Below, one piece after another: positions 1-5,328 of a stretch of 9,297 nucleotides of DNA. Position numbers and translations under genes: made by a program. The stretch's first letter is position 1; the number at the start of each line of letters is the position of its first letter. Origin of the DNA: Chloroflexota bacterium (GTDB taxonomy: Bacteria > Chloroflexota > Anaerolineae > Anaerolineales > Villigracilaceae); the NCBI GenBank assembly GCA_023459215.1, contig JAEWVF010000056.1:1-9297 (forward strand), written 5' to 3'. The notes under the pieces are model-generated. The model was not told where the DNA came from. It did not search any database and was given only the letters and a program-made list of their open reading frames with translations.

Positions 1-197
1 CGGGCATCTATCGCTAGAACACGTTCTGCCGCCGGACGTTGTGCCAGACCTTCAAACCAGCGCTCTTCTTCGGCCAGCGAAAGCGGCAGGCGCATCAACA
101 ATCCGTGGGTTACTTCGGGGTCGTTCATCCACTCGACGAATTTGGGCAAATCTTCACGCTCAACAGCCCGCAGGCGGATACGTTTTCCATAAATCAT
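1..197 (-). CDS. GNAT-family N-acetyltransferase (RimJ/RimL-like), N-terminal part only
   Basis: Reading leftwards from an ATG at 197-195, the frame stays open for 65 codons to the window edge, so the C-terminal part is missing. The N-terminus (MIYGKRIRLRAVEREDLPKF followed by VEWMNDPEV) is the typical opening of the Acetyltransf_3/RimJ-RimL type of GNAT fold: a first beta strand ending in RLRAVE, an acidic-aromatic helix, then a W-x-ND-PEV element. Family members transfer an acetyl group from acetyl-CoA to an amine, such as a protein N-terminus, antibiotic or small metabolite. The substrate cannot be told here, and the acetyl-CoA-binding motif lies outside the window. The start codon overlaps the meaB stop in an ATGA arrangement, so translation is probably coupled to meaB as the last visible gene of a three-gene operon. 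Family call good, function unknown. Confidence 0.8.
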   Translation of the reverse strand, partial: MIYGKRIRLRAVEREDLPKFVEWMNDPEVTHGLLMRLPLSLAEEERWFEGLAQRPAAERVLAIDA

Positions 198-1201
198 AGC
201 TTCATCCTTTGTAACAACTGCCCAATGGCTTCGCGCGGGGGCAGCCGCCGCGCCAGGGTTTCAGCGAAAAGGTCGGAAACAATTTTTTCGGGAACCTGCT
301 GGCGAAAGTGCTCGACCAGTTTTTCACGCAACAACAAATCGAATTCGGCTTCCAGGCGGGCTTCCTCGCGCCGCGCCCAATCGCCGCTCTCGCGCAAATA
401 ACCAACGTGGGTTGCTATCGCTTCGAGCAATTCCGGCAAGCCTTTGGCTTCGGTTGCCACCGTCCGGCGGATGATGGGAATCCAGAGCGGGCGGCCATTT
501 TCATGCCCGTTCTCGTGAGCCGGGACTTCAAAGGCCTGGCCGTGGTGCTGGAAAACCCGCTTAACCGGGTGGGCCAGTTCGAGCATGGTTTTCAGGGCGC
601 GCTCAGTTGAATCAACGGCCGGGTTATCGGCTTTGTTGATAACCAAAATGTCGGCAATCTCCAAAATCCCGGCCTTGATGGCCTGGATATCGTCGCCCAG
701 GCCGGGCGCTTCAACCACCAGGGTGGTATGCGCCAGGCGGGCAATATCCACCTCCGATTGGCCCGCGCCAACTGTTTCAATGATGATGATATCGAATCCA
801 GCGGCGTCAAAAACCTGCACCACACCAGCCGTGGCCTGGGCCAGGCCGCCCAGCGAACCGCGCGAGGCCATCGAGCGGATGAAAACGCCCGTATCGCCGG
901 AAAGATCGCGCATCCGCACCCGGTCGCCCAAAACGGCCCCGCCCGTAAACGGGCTGGAGGGATCAACCGCCACGATGGCAACCTTTTTATCCTGTTTGCG
1001 GTAATGCAGCGCAAGCTGGTTCACCAGCGACGATTTGCCCGTGCCGGGCGCGCCGGTCACACCCAATAAATGAGCCTTGCCGGTGTGCGGGAAAAGCGCA
1101 TCCAACGCGGCAAGGCCCTCAGGTGTGGCGTTTTCCACACGTGAGAGCAGACGCGCCAGCGCCAGCCGGTCGCCGTTCAAGACAAGTTGGGCGAGTTCCA
1201 T
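194..1201 (-). CDS. meaB: Methylmalonyl-CoA mutase-associated GTPase MeaB (ArgK family)
   Basis: The 335-residue protein is a G3E-family P-loop GTPase that acts as chaperone of B12-dependent acyl-CoA mutases. MeaB gates loading of adenosylcobalamin and protects or reactivates the mutase in the cytoplasm. Visible motifs are a Walker A loop GAPGTGKSS (residues 50-58), the DPSSPFTGGAVLGDRVRM switch region (80-97), the ETVGAGQSE Walker B/switch II segment (142-150) and the guanine-specificity motif NKAD (189-192). Length matches the family (about 310-340). It starts 3 bp after the stop of the cobalamin-binding subunit gene and has only a weak ribosome site, suggesting coupled translation. The neighbour strongly supports the mutase-chaperone role over the older ArgK (arginine transport) label. 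The C-terminal helical dimerisation arm appears complete. Confidence 0.96.
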   Translation of the reverse strand: MELAQLVLNGDRLALARLLSRVENATPEGLAALDALFPHTGKAHLLGVTGAPGTGKSSLVNQLALHYRKQDKKVAIVAVDPSSPFTGGAVLGDRVRMRDLSGDTGVFIRSMASRGSLGGLAQATAGVVQVFDAAGFDIIIIETVGAGQSEVDIARLAHTTLVVEAPGLGDDIQAIKAGILEIADILVINKADNPAVDSTERALKTMLELAHPVKRVFQHHGQAFEVPAHENGHENGRPLWIPIIRRTVATEAKGLPELLEAIATHVGYLRESGDWARREEARLEAEFDLLLREKLVEHFRQQVPEKIVSDLFAETLARRLPPREAIGQLLQRMKL

Positions 1202-1204
1202 TGT

Positions 1205-1609
1205 TTACCCGGCAGTTGGAATGGCCGCGCGGATATCGGTAATGACTTTTTCAGTGGGGGATCCCGGGCCGTAAACTTCGAGCACGCCGATTTCCTTCAG
1301 GCGCGGGACATCTTCATCGGGGATGATGCCGCCAACAAAGATTTTGACATCCTGCTGGCCGTTGGCTTTGAGCAGTTCGATCACACGCGGCACCAAAGCC
1401 ATGTGCGCCCCGGAGAGGATCGACAGGCCAACCGCATGGACATCCTCCTGCAGGGCGGCTTCAGCGATCATTTCGGGGGTTTGGCGCAAACCGGTGTAGA
1501 TGACCTCCATCCCGGCATCACGCAAGGCCCGCGCAACTACTTTTGCGCCGCGGTCGTGCCCGTCCAGGCCGGGTTTGGCCACCAAAACGCGAATTTTCTG
1601 TTCGGTCAT
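1205..1609 (-). CDS. Cobalamin-binding small subunit of a methylmalonyl-/isobutyryl-CoA mutase
   Basis: This 134-residue protein is a stand-alone B12-binding Rossmann-like domain, equivalent to the C-terminal part of methylmalonyl-CoA mutase. The base-off/His-on signature D-x-H-x-x-G is present as D16-G-H18-D-R-G21, with the downstream S63-I-L65 and G93-G94 motifs that hold the dimethylbenzimidazole tail. The mutase rearranges the acyl-CoA carbon skeleton by adenosyl radical chemistry, for example methylmalonyl-CoA to succinyl-CoA in propionate metabolism. It needs a separate catalytic large subunit, which is not in this window. Short B12 subunits occur both in split methylmalonyl-CoA mutases (McmA2) and in isobutyryl-CoA mutase (IcmB), so the exact substrate is open and no symbol is given. 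The ATG at 1609 was chosen over an in-frame codon at 1690 because a GGAGG lies 4 nt before it and the upstream codons look like promoter DNA. It is the first gene of the operon with meaB. Confidence 0.93.
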   Translation of the reverse strand: MTEQKIRVLVAKPGLDGHDRGAKVVARALRDAGMEVIYTGLRQTPEMIAEAALQEDVHAVGLSILSGAHMALVPRVIELLKANGQQDVKIFVGGIIPDEDVPRLKEIGVLEVYGPGSPTEKVITDIRAAIPTAG

Positions 1610-1613
1610 AAAG

Positions 1614-1618
1614 CCTCC
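1614..1618 (-). promoter_or_regulatory. Ribosome binding site of the B12-subunit gene
   Basis: On the minus strand GGAGG stands 4 nt before the ATG at 1609. It decides the start codon, because the longer open frame reaching 1690 has no such site and runs through the promoter. Confidence 0.75.
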
Positions 1619-1637
1619 ATAATAAGAATGCATCTTG

Positions 1638-1643
1638 ATTATA
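1638..1643 (-). promoter_or_regulatory. Probable -10 box (TATAAT) for the mutase B12-subunit/meaB/GNAT operon
   Basis: A perfect TATAAT, preceded by G, lies on the minus strand 28 nt upstream of the ATG at 1609. Transcription from it would start near 1631 and give a leader of about 22 nt carrying the GGAGG site. No convincing TTGACA-like -35 is seen at 16-18 bp spacing. The leader is far too short for a cobalamin riboswitch. Confidence 0.6.
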
Positions 1644-1680
1644 CTATCAGACAATCGGCAAATTACCCGCCCGCCAAAGA

Positions 1681-1686
1681 TATAAT
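1681..1686 (+). promoter_or_regulatory. Probable -10 box (TATAAT) for the S9 peptidase gene
   Basis: A perfect TATAAT lies 41 nt upstream of the ATG at 1728, predicting a start near 1693 and a leader of about 35 nt with an AGGAG site (1715-1719). No clear -35 hexamer is visible. It stands back to back with the minus-strand -10 at 1638-1643, so the two divergent promoters share the 37 bp between them. Confidence 0.55.
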
Positions 1687-1727
1687 ACACAATCTACCGG
1701 TTACTTAAATCATCAGGAGTCACCCCC

Positions 1728-3578
1728 ATGACAAAGAAAATGGTCCCGTTCGGTTTGTGGCCCTCACCCATCAGCCCGGAATTGCTTGGCCTGCGCATCC
1801 GCCTGGAAGATGTGCAATTCGACAGCGACGGCGAAACCCTGGTCTGGCTCGAAGGCCGTTCCGGGCGGCGCGTGCTGGTGGTGCGCAAACCCGGCAGCGC
1901 CGCGCGCGACTTGACCGACACGCTCAAAGTCAGCGGCGGCATCGGCTACGGCGGCGGCGATTTCACCGTTCGCAACAATGTCGTTGTTTTTGCCAGTGAA
2001 GGCAGACTCTACCGCCAAAGCCTGGATGGCGAACGCCCCAAAGCGATTACGCCCAAGTTTGGCGACCTGGCTTCGCCCGCGATTTCACCGGATGGCTCGA
2101 AAATCCTATTCGTGCACTCCTACGAACGCCGTGACTGCCTGGCAATGGTCGATGCTGATGGCGCGCGCTGGCCTGTCCAACTGGCGACCGGGGCCGATTT
2201 CTACATGCAGCCAGCCTGGCATCCCGATGGGCAGCAAATCGCCTGGGTCGAGTGGAATCACCCGCAGATGCCCTGGGATGGCTGCCGCCTGATCTTGGCC
2301 CACTTAAACGGCGCTGGCCTGACCGATGTAAAACACATTTTCGGGGATGAACAGACCCCGGTCTTCCAGTCCGAATTTTCGCCGGATGGCCGTTACCTGG
2401 CTTTTCTCGCCAACGCTGGCGAATGGGACTCGCTGCGCGTCCTGGACCTGTCCAGCGGCGAGATGCGCATCCTGGTTGAGAACGCTTCCCTGCTCGACCC
2501 GGCCTGGGTGCAGGGCGTGCGCCTGTTTGGCTGGATCGGCTCACGGCTGGTCTACGCCCGCAACGATAAGGGTTGGCGCTCGCTCTGGGCTGTGGAGGCA
2601 ACTGGAGGGGAGTCCGTTCCGATTGAAACCGCCCCGTACACCTGGTTCGGCCAGGTAACGGTATCGACCAAAGGACAAGTGGCCTTCATCGCGTCCGCCC
2701 CCAAAATCCCAACCCGGGTTGTTTCGCTTTTGGATGGGAAACTGCGCGTGGAGAAATATTCCGAGGCCGAGGCCATTCCGGCGGACTACCTGCCCGAGCC
2801 ACAGGCCATCGAATGGCCCGCGCCAGATGGCACGCCGGTCCACGGGCTATATTACCCACCCGCCAACCCGGCTTTTAGCGATGAGGGCCTGCCGCCGGCG
2901 ATGGTCAATATTCACGGCGGGCCAACCTCGGCGCGCACGGCCAGTTACAATCCGGATGCGGCTTATTTCGCCAGCCGCGGCTTTGCTTACCTTGAAGTGA
3001 ACTATCGCGGCTCGACCGGCTACGGGCGCTCGTACATGCTGGCCCTGCGCAAAAACTGGGGCCCGGTCGATGCCGAAGATGCGGCCAGGGCTGCCGGGGC
3101 GCTGGCGGCGCTGGGCCTGGCCGACCCCAAGCGGATGGTCATCATCGGCGGCTCGGCGGGCGGGTTCACCGTGCTGAACTGCCTGGTGCATTATCCGGGG
3201 GTGTTCAAGGCCGGGGTAAACCTGTTCGGCGTTTCAAACCTGTTTGGCCTGGACGAGGATACCCACAAATTCGAGGAGCGCTACAACATTTCGCTGGTCG
3301 GCGAGTTGCCCTCCGCGGCTGAACATTACAAGAAATGGTCGGCAGTCTTCCATGCCGACCAGATCCGCGACCCGCTGGCAGTTTTCCAGGGCGCGGAGGA
3401 TAAGGTGGTGCTGCCCGACCAATCGGAAAACATTGTGGCGGCCTTACAACGCAACAAAGTGCCACACGTTTTTCGCCTGTACGAGGGCGAAGGCCACGGC
3501 TGGCGCAAAACAGAAACGATTATCGATTATTACCAAACCCTGAACAAGTTCCTGAAAGAGTACGTTTTATTGGCTTAA
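1728..3578 (+). CDS. S9-family serine peptidase (prolyl oligopeptidase / acylaminoacyl-peptidase type)
   Basis: The 616-residue protein has the two-part layout of S9 peptidases. The N-terminal beta-propeller has TolB/PD40-type repeats (around residues 116-129, 161-174 and 213-227, each with an S/H-PDG turn). The C-terminal alpha/beta-hydrolase domain starts near 375. The oxyanion segment HGGP is at 396-399. The catalytic triad is Ser476 in GGSAGG, Asp558 in GAEDKVV and His590 in GEGHGW. The propeller limits access, so such enzymes cleave short peptides, typically dipeptides, acylated amino acids or prolyl bonds; the exact specificity is not readable. No signal peptide or membrane segment is seen, so it is probably cytoplasmic. 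The start is supported by AGGAG 8 nt upstream. It is apparently monocistronic, divergent from the mutase operon and followed by a MITE-like insertion. Confidence 0.93.
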   Translation: MTKKMVPFGLWPSPISPELLGLRIRLEDVQFDSDGETLVWLEGRSGRRVLVVRKPGSAARDLTDTLKVSGGIGYGGGDFTVRNNVVVFASEGRLYRQSLDGERPKAITPKFGDLASPAISPDGSKILFVHSYERRDCLAMVDADGARWPVQLATGADFYMQPAWHPDGQQIAWVEWNHPQMPWDGCRLILAHLNGAGLTDVKHIFGDEQTPVFQSEFSPDGRYLAFLANAGEWDSLRVLDLSSGEMRILVENASLLDPAWVQGVRLFGWIGSRLVYARNDKGWRSLWAVEATGGESVPIETAPYTWFGQVTVSTKGQVAFIASAPKIPTRVVSLLDGKLRVEKYSEAEAIPADYLPEPQAIEWPAPDGTPVHGLYYPPANPAFSDEGLPPAMVNIHGGPTSARTASYNPDAAYFASRGFAYLEVNYRGSTGYGRSYMLALRKNWGPVDAEDAARAAGALAALGLADPKRMVIIGGSAGGFTVLNCLVHYPGVFKAGVNLFGVSNLFGLDEDTHKFEERYNISLVGELPSAAEHYKKWSAVFHADQIRDPLAVFQGAEDKVVLPDQSENIVAALQRNKVPHVFRLYEGEGHGWRKTETIIDYYQTLNKFLKEYVLLA

Positions 3579-3586
3579 TCGGCATT

Positions 3587-3594
3587 GGGTAAAC
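3587..3594. repeat. Left 8-bp direct repeat (putative target-site duplication)
   Basis: GGGTAAAC sits directly outside the left inverted repeat of the 151-bp element and is repeated exactly at 3746-3753, as expected for a target duplication made by transposition. Confidence 0.7.
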
Positions 3595-3745
3595 GTATCT
3601 ACTCACGGCCACTTTAAAATTAGCGATCCTCGCCCTGAGCGGAGCCGCGCGGGGTCTGCGCGGCGTAGTCGAAGGGCATTTTCCGCGTAATTCGTCCTTC
3701 GACTGCGCAAAAACCGCTCCGCTCAGGACTGGCGTGAGTAGATAC
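3595..3745. mobile_element. MITE-like non-autonomous palindromic element, 151 bp
   Basis: The ends are perfect 13-bp inverted repeats, GTATCTACTCACG (3595-3607) and its reverse complement (3733-3745). Identical 8-bp direct repeats GGGTAAAC lie immediately outside both (3587-3594, 3746-3753). Inside are two opposed copies of a CCTGAGCGGAG...GTCGAAGG palindrome. One folds as GCCCT/AGGGC (3632-3636 with 3673-3677, with an inner CCGCGC/GCGCGG stem), the other as GTCCT/AGGAC (3694-3698 with 3725-3729). The element encodes no protein, so any movement would need a transposase supplied in trans. Motifs resembling CCTGAGCGGAGTCGAAGG are common intergenic repeats in many genomes, so this may be a repeat hairpin captured between terminal repeats. 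An 8-bp duplication fits several IS families and does not identify one. Confidence 0.7.
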
Positions 3746-3753
3746 GGGTAAAC
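3746..3753. repeat. Right 8-bp direct repeat (putative target-site duplication)
   Basis: This is an exact second copy of GGGTAAAC, abutting the right inverted repeat of the 151-bp element. Confidence 0.7.
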
Positions 3754-3795
3754 ATCAAAACAAGGCAGTCAGTTTTCATCTGTTATTCGCCAGGC

Positions 3796-3809
3796 TCGGC
3801 TCAGGCCGA
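3796..3809. repeat. Small GC-rich hairpin
   Basis: TCGGC (3796-3800) and GCCGA (3805-3809) pair across a TCAG loop, with GCC (3789-3791) and GGC (3812-3814) able to pair further out. There is no U-tract. It may be another degenerate intergenic repeat; no function is claimed. Confidence 0.4.
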
Positions 3810-3847
3810 CAGGCAAAGAGCAGTAAACTGTGAACCGGTTTTCAGCG

Positions 3848-3853
3848 TATAAT
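3848..3853 (+). promoter_or_regulatory. Probable -10 box (TATAAT) for the STAS-like gene
   Basis: A perfect TATAAT preceded by G lies 22 nt before the ATG at 3876. The predicted start near 3860 leaves a leader of about 16 nt that still contains the GGAGG site. No -35 hexamer is recognisable. Confidence 0.6.
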
Positions 3854-3866
3854 CCTTTTGAAGAAT

Positions 3867-3871
3867 GGAGG
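3867..3871 (+). promoter_or_regulatory. Ribosome binding site of the STAS-like gene
   Basis: GGAGG lies 4 nt before the ATG at 3876, the same spacing as for the B12-subunit gene. It favours this ATG over an in-frame TTG at 3858, which would place the site inside the coding region. Confidence 0.75.
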
Positions 3872-3875
3872 CACC

Positions 3876-4295
3876 ATGAGCAATTCAAAACCCCTGATGT
3901 GGACACCCAAAGCGGGTGTTGGCTACATCGTTACCCGCCGCCCGGATGGCGGCATGACCCTGACCTTTAGCGATTTGAGCGAAGCCACCATGGCCGATTG
4001 GCGCGAATTTGCCTTTGAACACCTGCTGGGCTCCGACCGCCTGACCCGCAACCTGTATGACCTGCGCAAGGTTAAGGAAATCCCGGAAAAAGCAATCAAA
4101 ATGGCGGTCGAAGTCAACAACGACCCGTCGACGCGCAACATCCGCGCCGCAGTGGTAGTCGCCAGCGAACAGGTTAAAGAAGCGATCATGAAAGTCGCCG
4201 CATCTGCCACCGGGACCGGTGTAGCCCTGCGCGTCTTTTCGGTCCTGGAAGAGGCAGAAGCCTGGCTGGCCAAGCCGCTCGACCGGATGGTCTAA
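3876..4295 (+). CDS. Small SpoIIAA/STAS-like domain protein
   Basis: The 139-residue soluble protein has no signal peptide or membrane segment. Its pattern recalls the SpoIIAA-like (STAS-fold) family: an early beta strand (MTLTFSDLSEATMADW, 27-42), a helix, a strand with NLYDLRKV (59-66), a helix, the strand AAVVVASEQ (91-99), a helix, then RVFSVLEEAEAWL (119-131). The last piece resembles the F-x-x-x-EEAEAWL ending common in that family, where it follows the strand carrying the phenotype-related loop. STAS-like proteins usually work as anti-sigma antagonists or lipid/small-ligand binders; nothing here shows a partner kinase or sigma factor. No catalytic residues are evident. It has its own promoter and is followed by a terminator-like hairpin, so it is probably transcribed alone. 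The domain call rests on pattern recognition only and the role is unknown. Confidence 0.6.
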   Translation: MSNSKPLMWTPKAGVGYIVTRRPDGGMTLTFSDLSEATMADWREFAFEHLLGSDRLTRNLYDLRKVKEIPEKAIKMAVEVNNDPSTRNIRAAVVVASEQVKEAIMKVAASATGTGVALRVFSVLEEAEAWLAKPLDRMV

Positions 4296-4340
4296 AAGTT
4301 CTCATCCCGCCAGATGGCCCAGGAAAGCCTGAGCATGGAA

Positions 4341-4404
4341 GGGCGCCAAGCACACACCGGAACGTCACTGCACCGGCTTTTTCTCGTGTCCCTGGCGTCC
4401 TTTT
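4341..4404 (+). terminator. Possible terminator / nested palindromic repeat after the STAS-like gene
   Basis: GGGCGCCAAGCACA (4341-4354) pairs with TGTCCCTGGCGTCC (4387-4400) with two mismatches and one G-T wobble, followed by TTTT. A small CCGG/CCGG stem and a five-T run lie in the loop. The large loop is unusual for an intrinsic terminator. The wording of the right arm resembles common intergenic repeats, so it may be a repeat that also ends transcription. Confidence 0.4.
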
Positions 4405-4429
4405 GGTTTGAAAAGGTTGCCCTCACAAT

Positions 4430-5323
4430 ATGAAACCCAACACACTTACGATTGGCGCTCGCCGCCTGGATTGGGGCCAGCGCACCTATTTAATGGGCAT
4501 CATTAACATCACCCCCGATTCGTTTTCAGGGGATGGCCTTGCGGCAAAAGCTGATTTCGTTGCCCAGGCGGTTGCCCAGGCCGGGCGTTTCCTGGCCGAG
4601 GGGGCCGACATTCTCGACATCGGCGGCGAATCGACCCGCCCCGGCGCGCAGGTTGTACCCGAAGCAGAGGAGCAACGCCGGGTCGAGCCGGTCGTCCGCG
4701 CGATTGCCAGCCGTTTTCCCGATGCGCTCATTTCCATCGACACGTATAAGGCCGCGGTCGCCGAAACCGCCCTGCGCGCCGGGGCGCAACTGATCAATGA
4801 TGTCTGGGGCCTGCACGCCGACCCGCAGATGGCCGCCCTGGCCGCCCAAAGCGGAGCGCCGCTCATCCTGATGCACAACCGCAGCAAGCCCAACGATGCC
4901 CAGGTGGAGGCCCGTTTAGGCGGGCGCTATATCGGGGTGGAATATACCGATTTGCTGGCCGATATTCGCCGCGAACTACTCGAATCCGTTGCCCTGGCGC
5001 GCGCAGCCGGCATCCCGGATGAGAAAATCATCCTCGACCCCGGCATCGGCTTTGGCAAGACAGTCCAGCAAAACCTGGAACTGCTCGACCGGCTGGATGA
5101 AATCCGCGAACTGGGATTCCCGGTTCTATTGGGAACCTCGCGCAAATCCTTCATCGGTTACACCCTCGACCTGCCCGCCGACCAACGCGCCGCCGGCACC
5201 GCTGCCACGGTGGCCATCGGCATCGCGCGCGGAGCGGATATCGTCCGCGTTCACGATGTCGGCCAGATGGCCCAGGTGGCGCGCATGGCAGATGCAATTG
5301 CCCGCAGAGTTCCCCAAAGGTAA
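4430..5323 (+). CDS. folP: Dihydropteroate synthase
   Basis: This is the folate-pathway enzyme that joins 6-hydroxymethyl-7,8-dihydropterin pyrophosphate to p-aminobenzoate, giving 7,8-dihydropteroate; it is the sulfonamide target. The 297-residue TIM barrel shows all the expected elements: MGIINITPDSFSGDG (22-36), DIGGESTRPG (63-72), SIDT (102-105), IND (122-124), MHNR (148-151), DPGIGFGKT (203-211), GTSRKSFIG (235-243) and RVHDV (273-277). Length is slightly above the common 270-290 because of an N-terminal strand pair (residues 1-20), which is normal in this clade. No good Shine-Dalgarno precedes the ATG; an AAAGG sits 13 nt away. The next gene starts 5 bp after its stop, so the two are probably co-transcribed. 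No other folate gene is in the window. Confidence 0.97.
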   Translation: MKPNTLTIGARRLDWGQRTYLMGIINITPDSFSGDGLAAKADFVAQAVAQAGRFLAEGADILDIGGESTRPGAQVVPEAEEQRRVEPVVRAIASRFPDALISIDTYKAAVAETALRAGAQLINDVWGLHADPQMAALAAQSGAPLILMHNRSKPNDAQVEARLGGRYIGVEYTDLLADIRRELLESVALARAAGIPDEKIILDPGIGFGKTVQQNLELLDRLDEIRELGFPVLLGTSRKSFIGYTLDLPADQRAAGTAATVAIGIARGADIVRVHDVGQMAQVARMADAIARRVPQR

Positions 5324-5328
5324 GGTCT

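Larger units (their letters stand above)
3579..3875. other. Intergenic region of about 300 bp between the peptidase and STAS-like genes
   Basis: No coding frame is supportable here. The stretch holds the MITE-like element (3595-3745) with its flanking direct repeats, a small GC hairpin (3796-3809), a TATAAT box (3848-3853) and the ribosome site of the next gene (3867-3871). No intrinsic terminator with a U-tract follows the peptidase; the palindromic element may end transcription instead. Confidence 0.7.

Noticed and set aside
1203..1210. Another copy of the octamer GGGTAAAC (minus strand) at the junction of the B12-subunit and meaB genes, as a possible insertion relic
   Set aside because: There are no adjoining inverted repeats; the match includes the stop codon and is probably chance.
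1187..1708. Plus-strand open frame of 173 codons opposite the B12-subunit gene
   Set aside because: The opposite strand encodes an unmistakable cobalamin-binding domain, and this frame has no domain pattern.
1610..1727. Cobalamin riboswitch upstream of the B12-subunit operon
   Set aside because: The predicted leader is only about 22 nt and the whole divergent gap is 118 bp; no B12-box-like conserved core is visible.
2047..2601. Minus-strand open frame of 184 codons inside the S9 peptidase gene
   Set aside because: It is Arg/Pro/Ser-rich, as expected for a shadow frame, and lies fully opposite a well-supported gene with no start signals.
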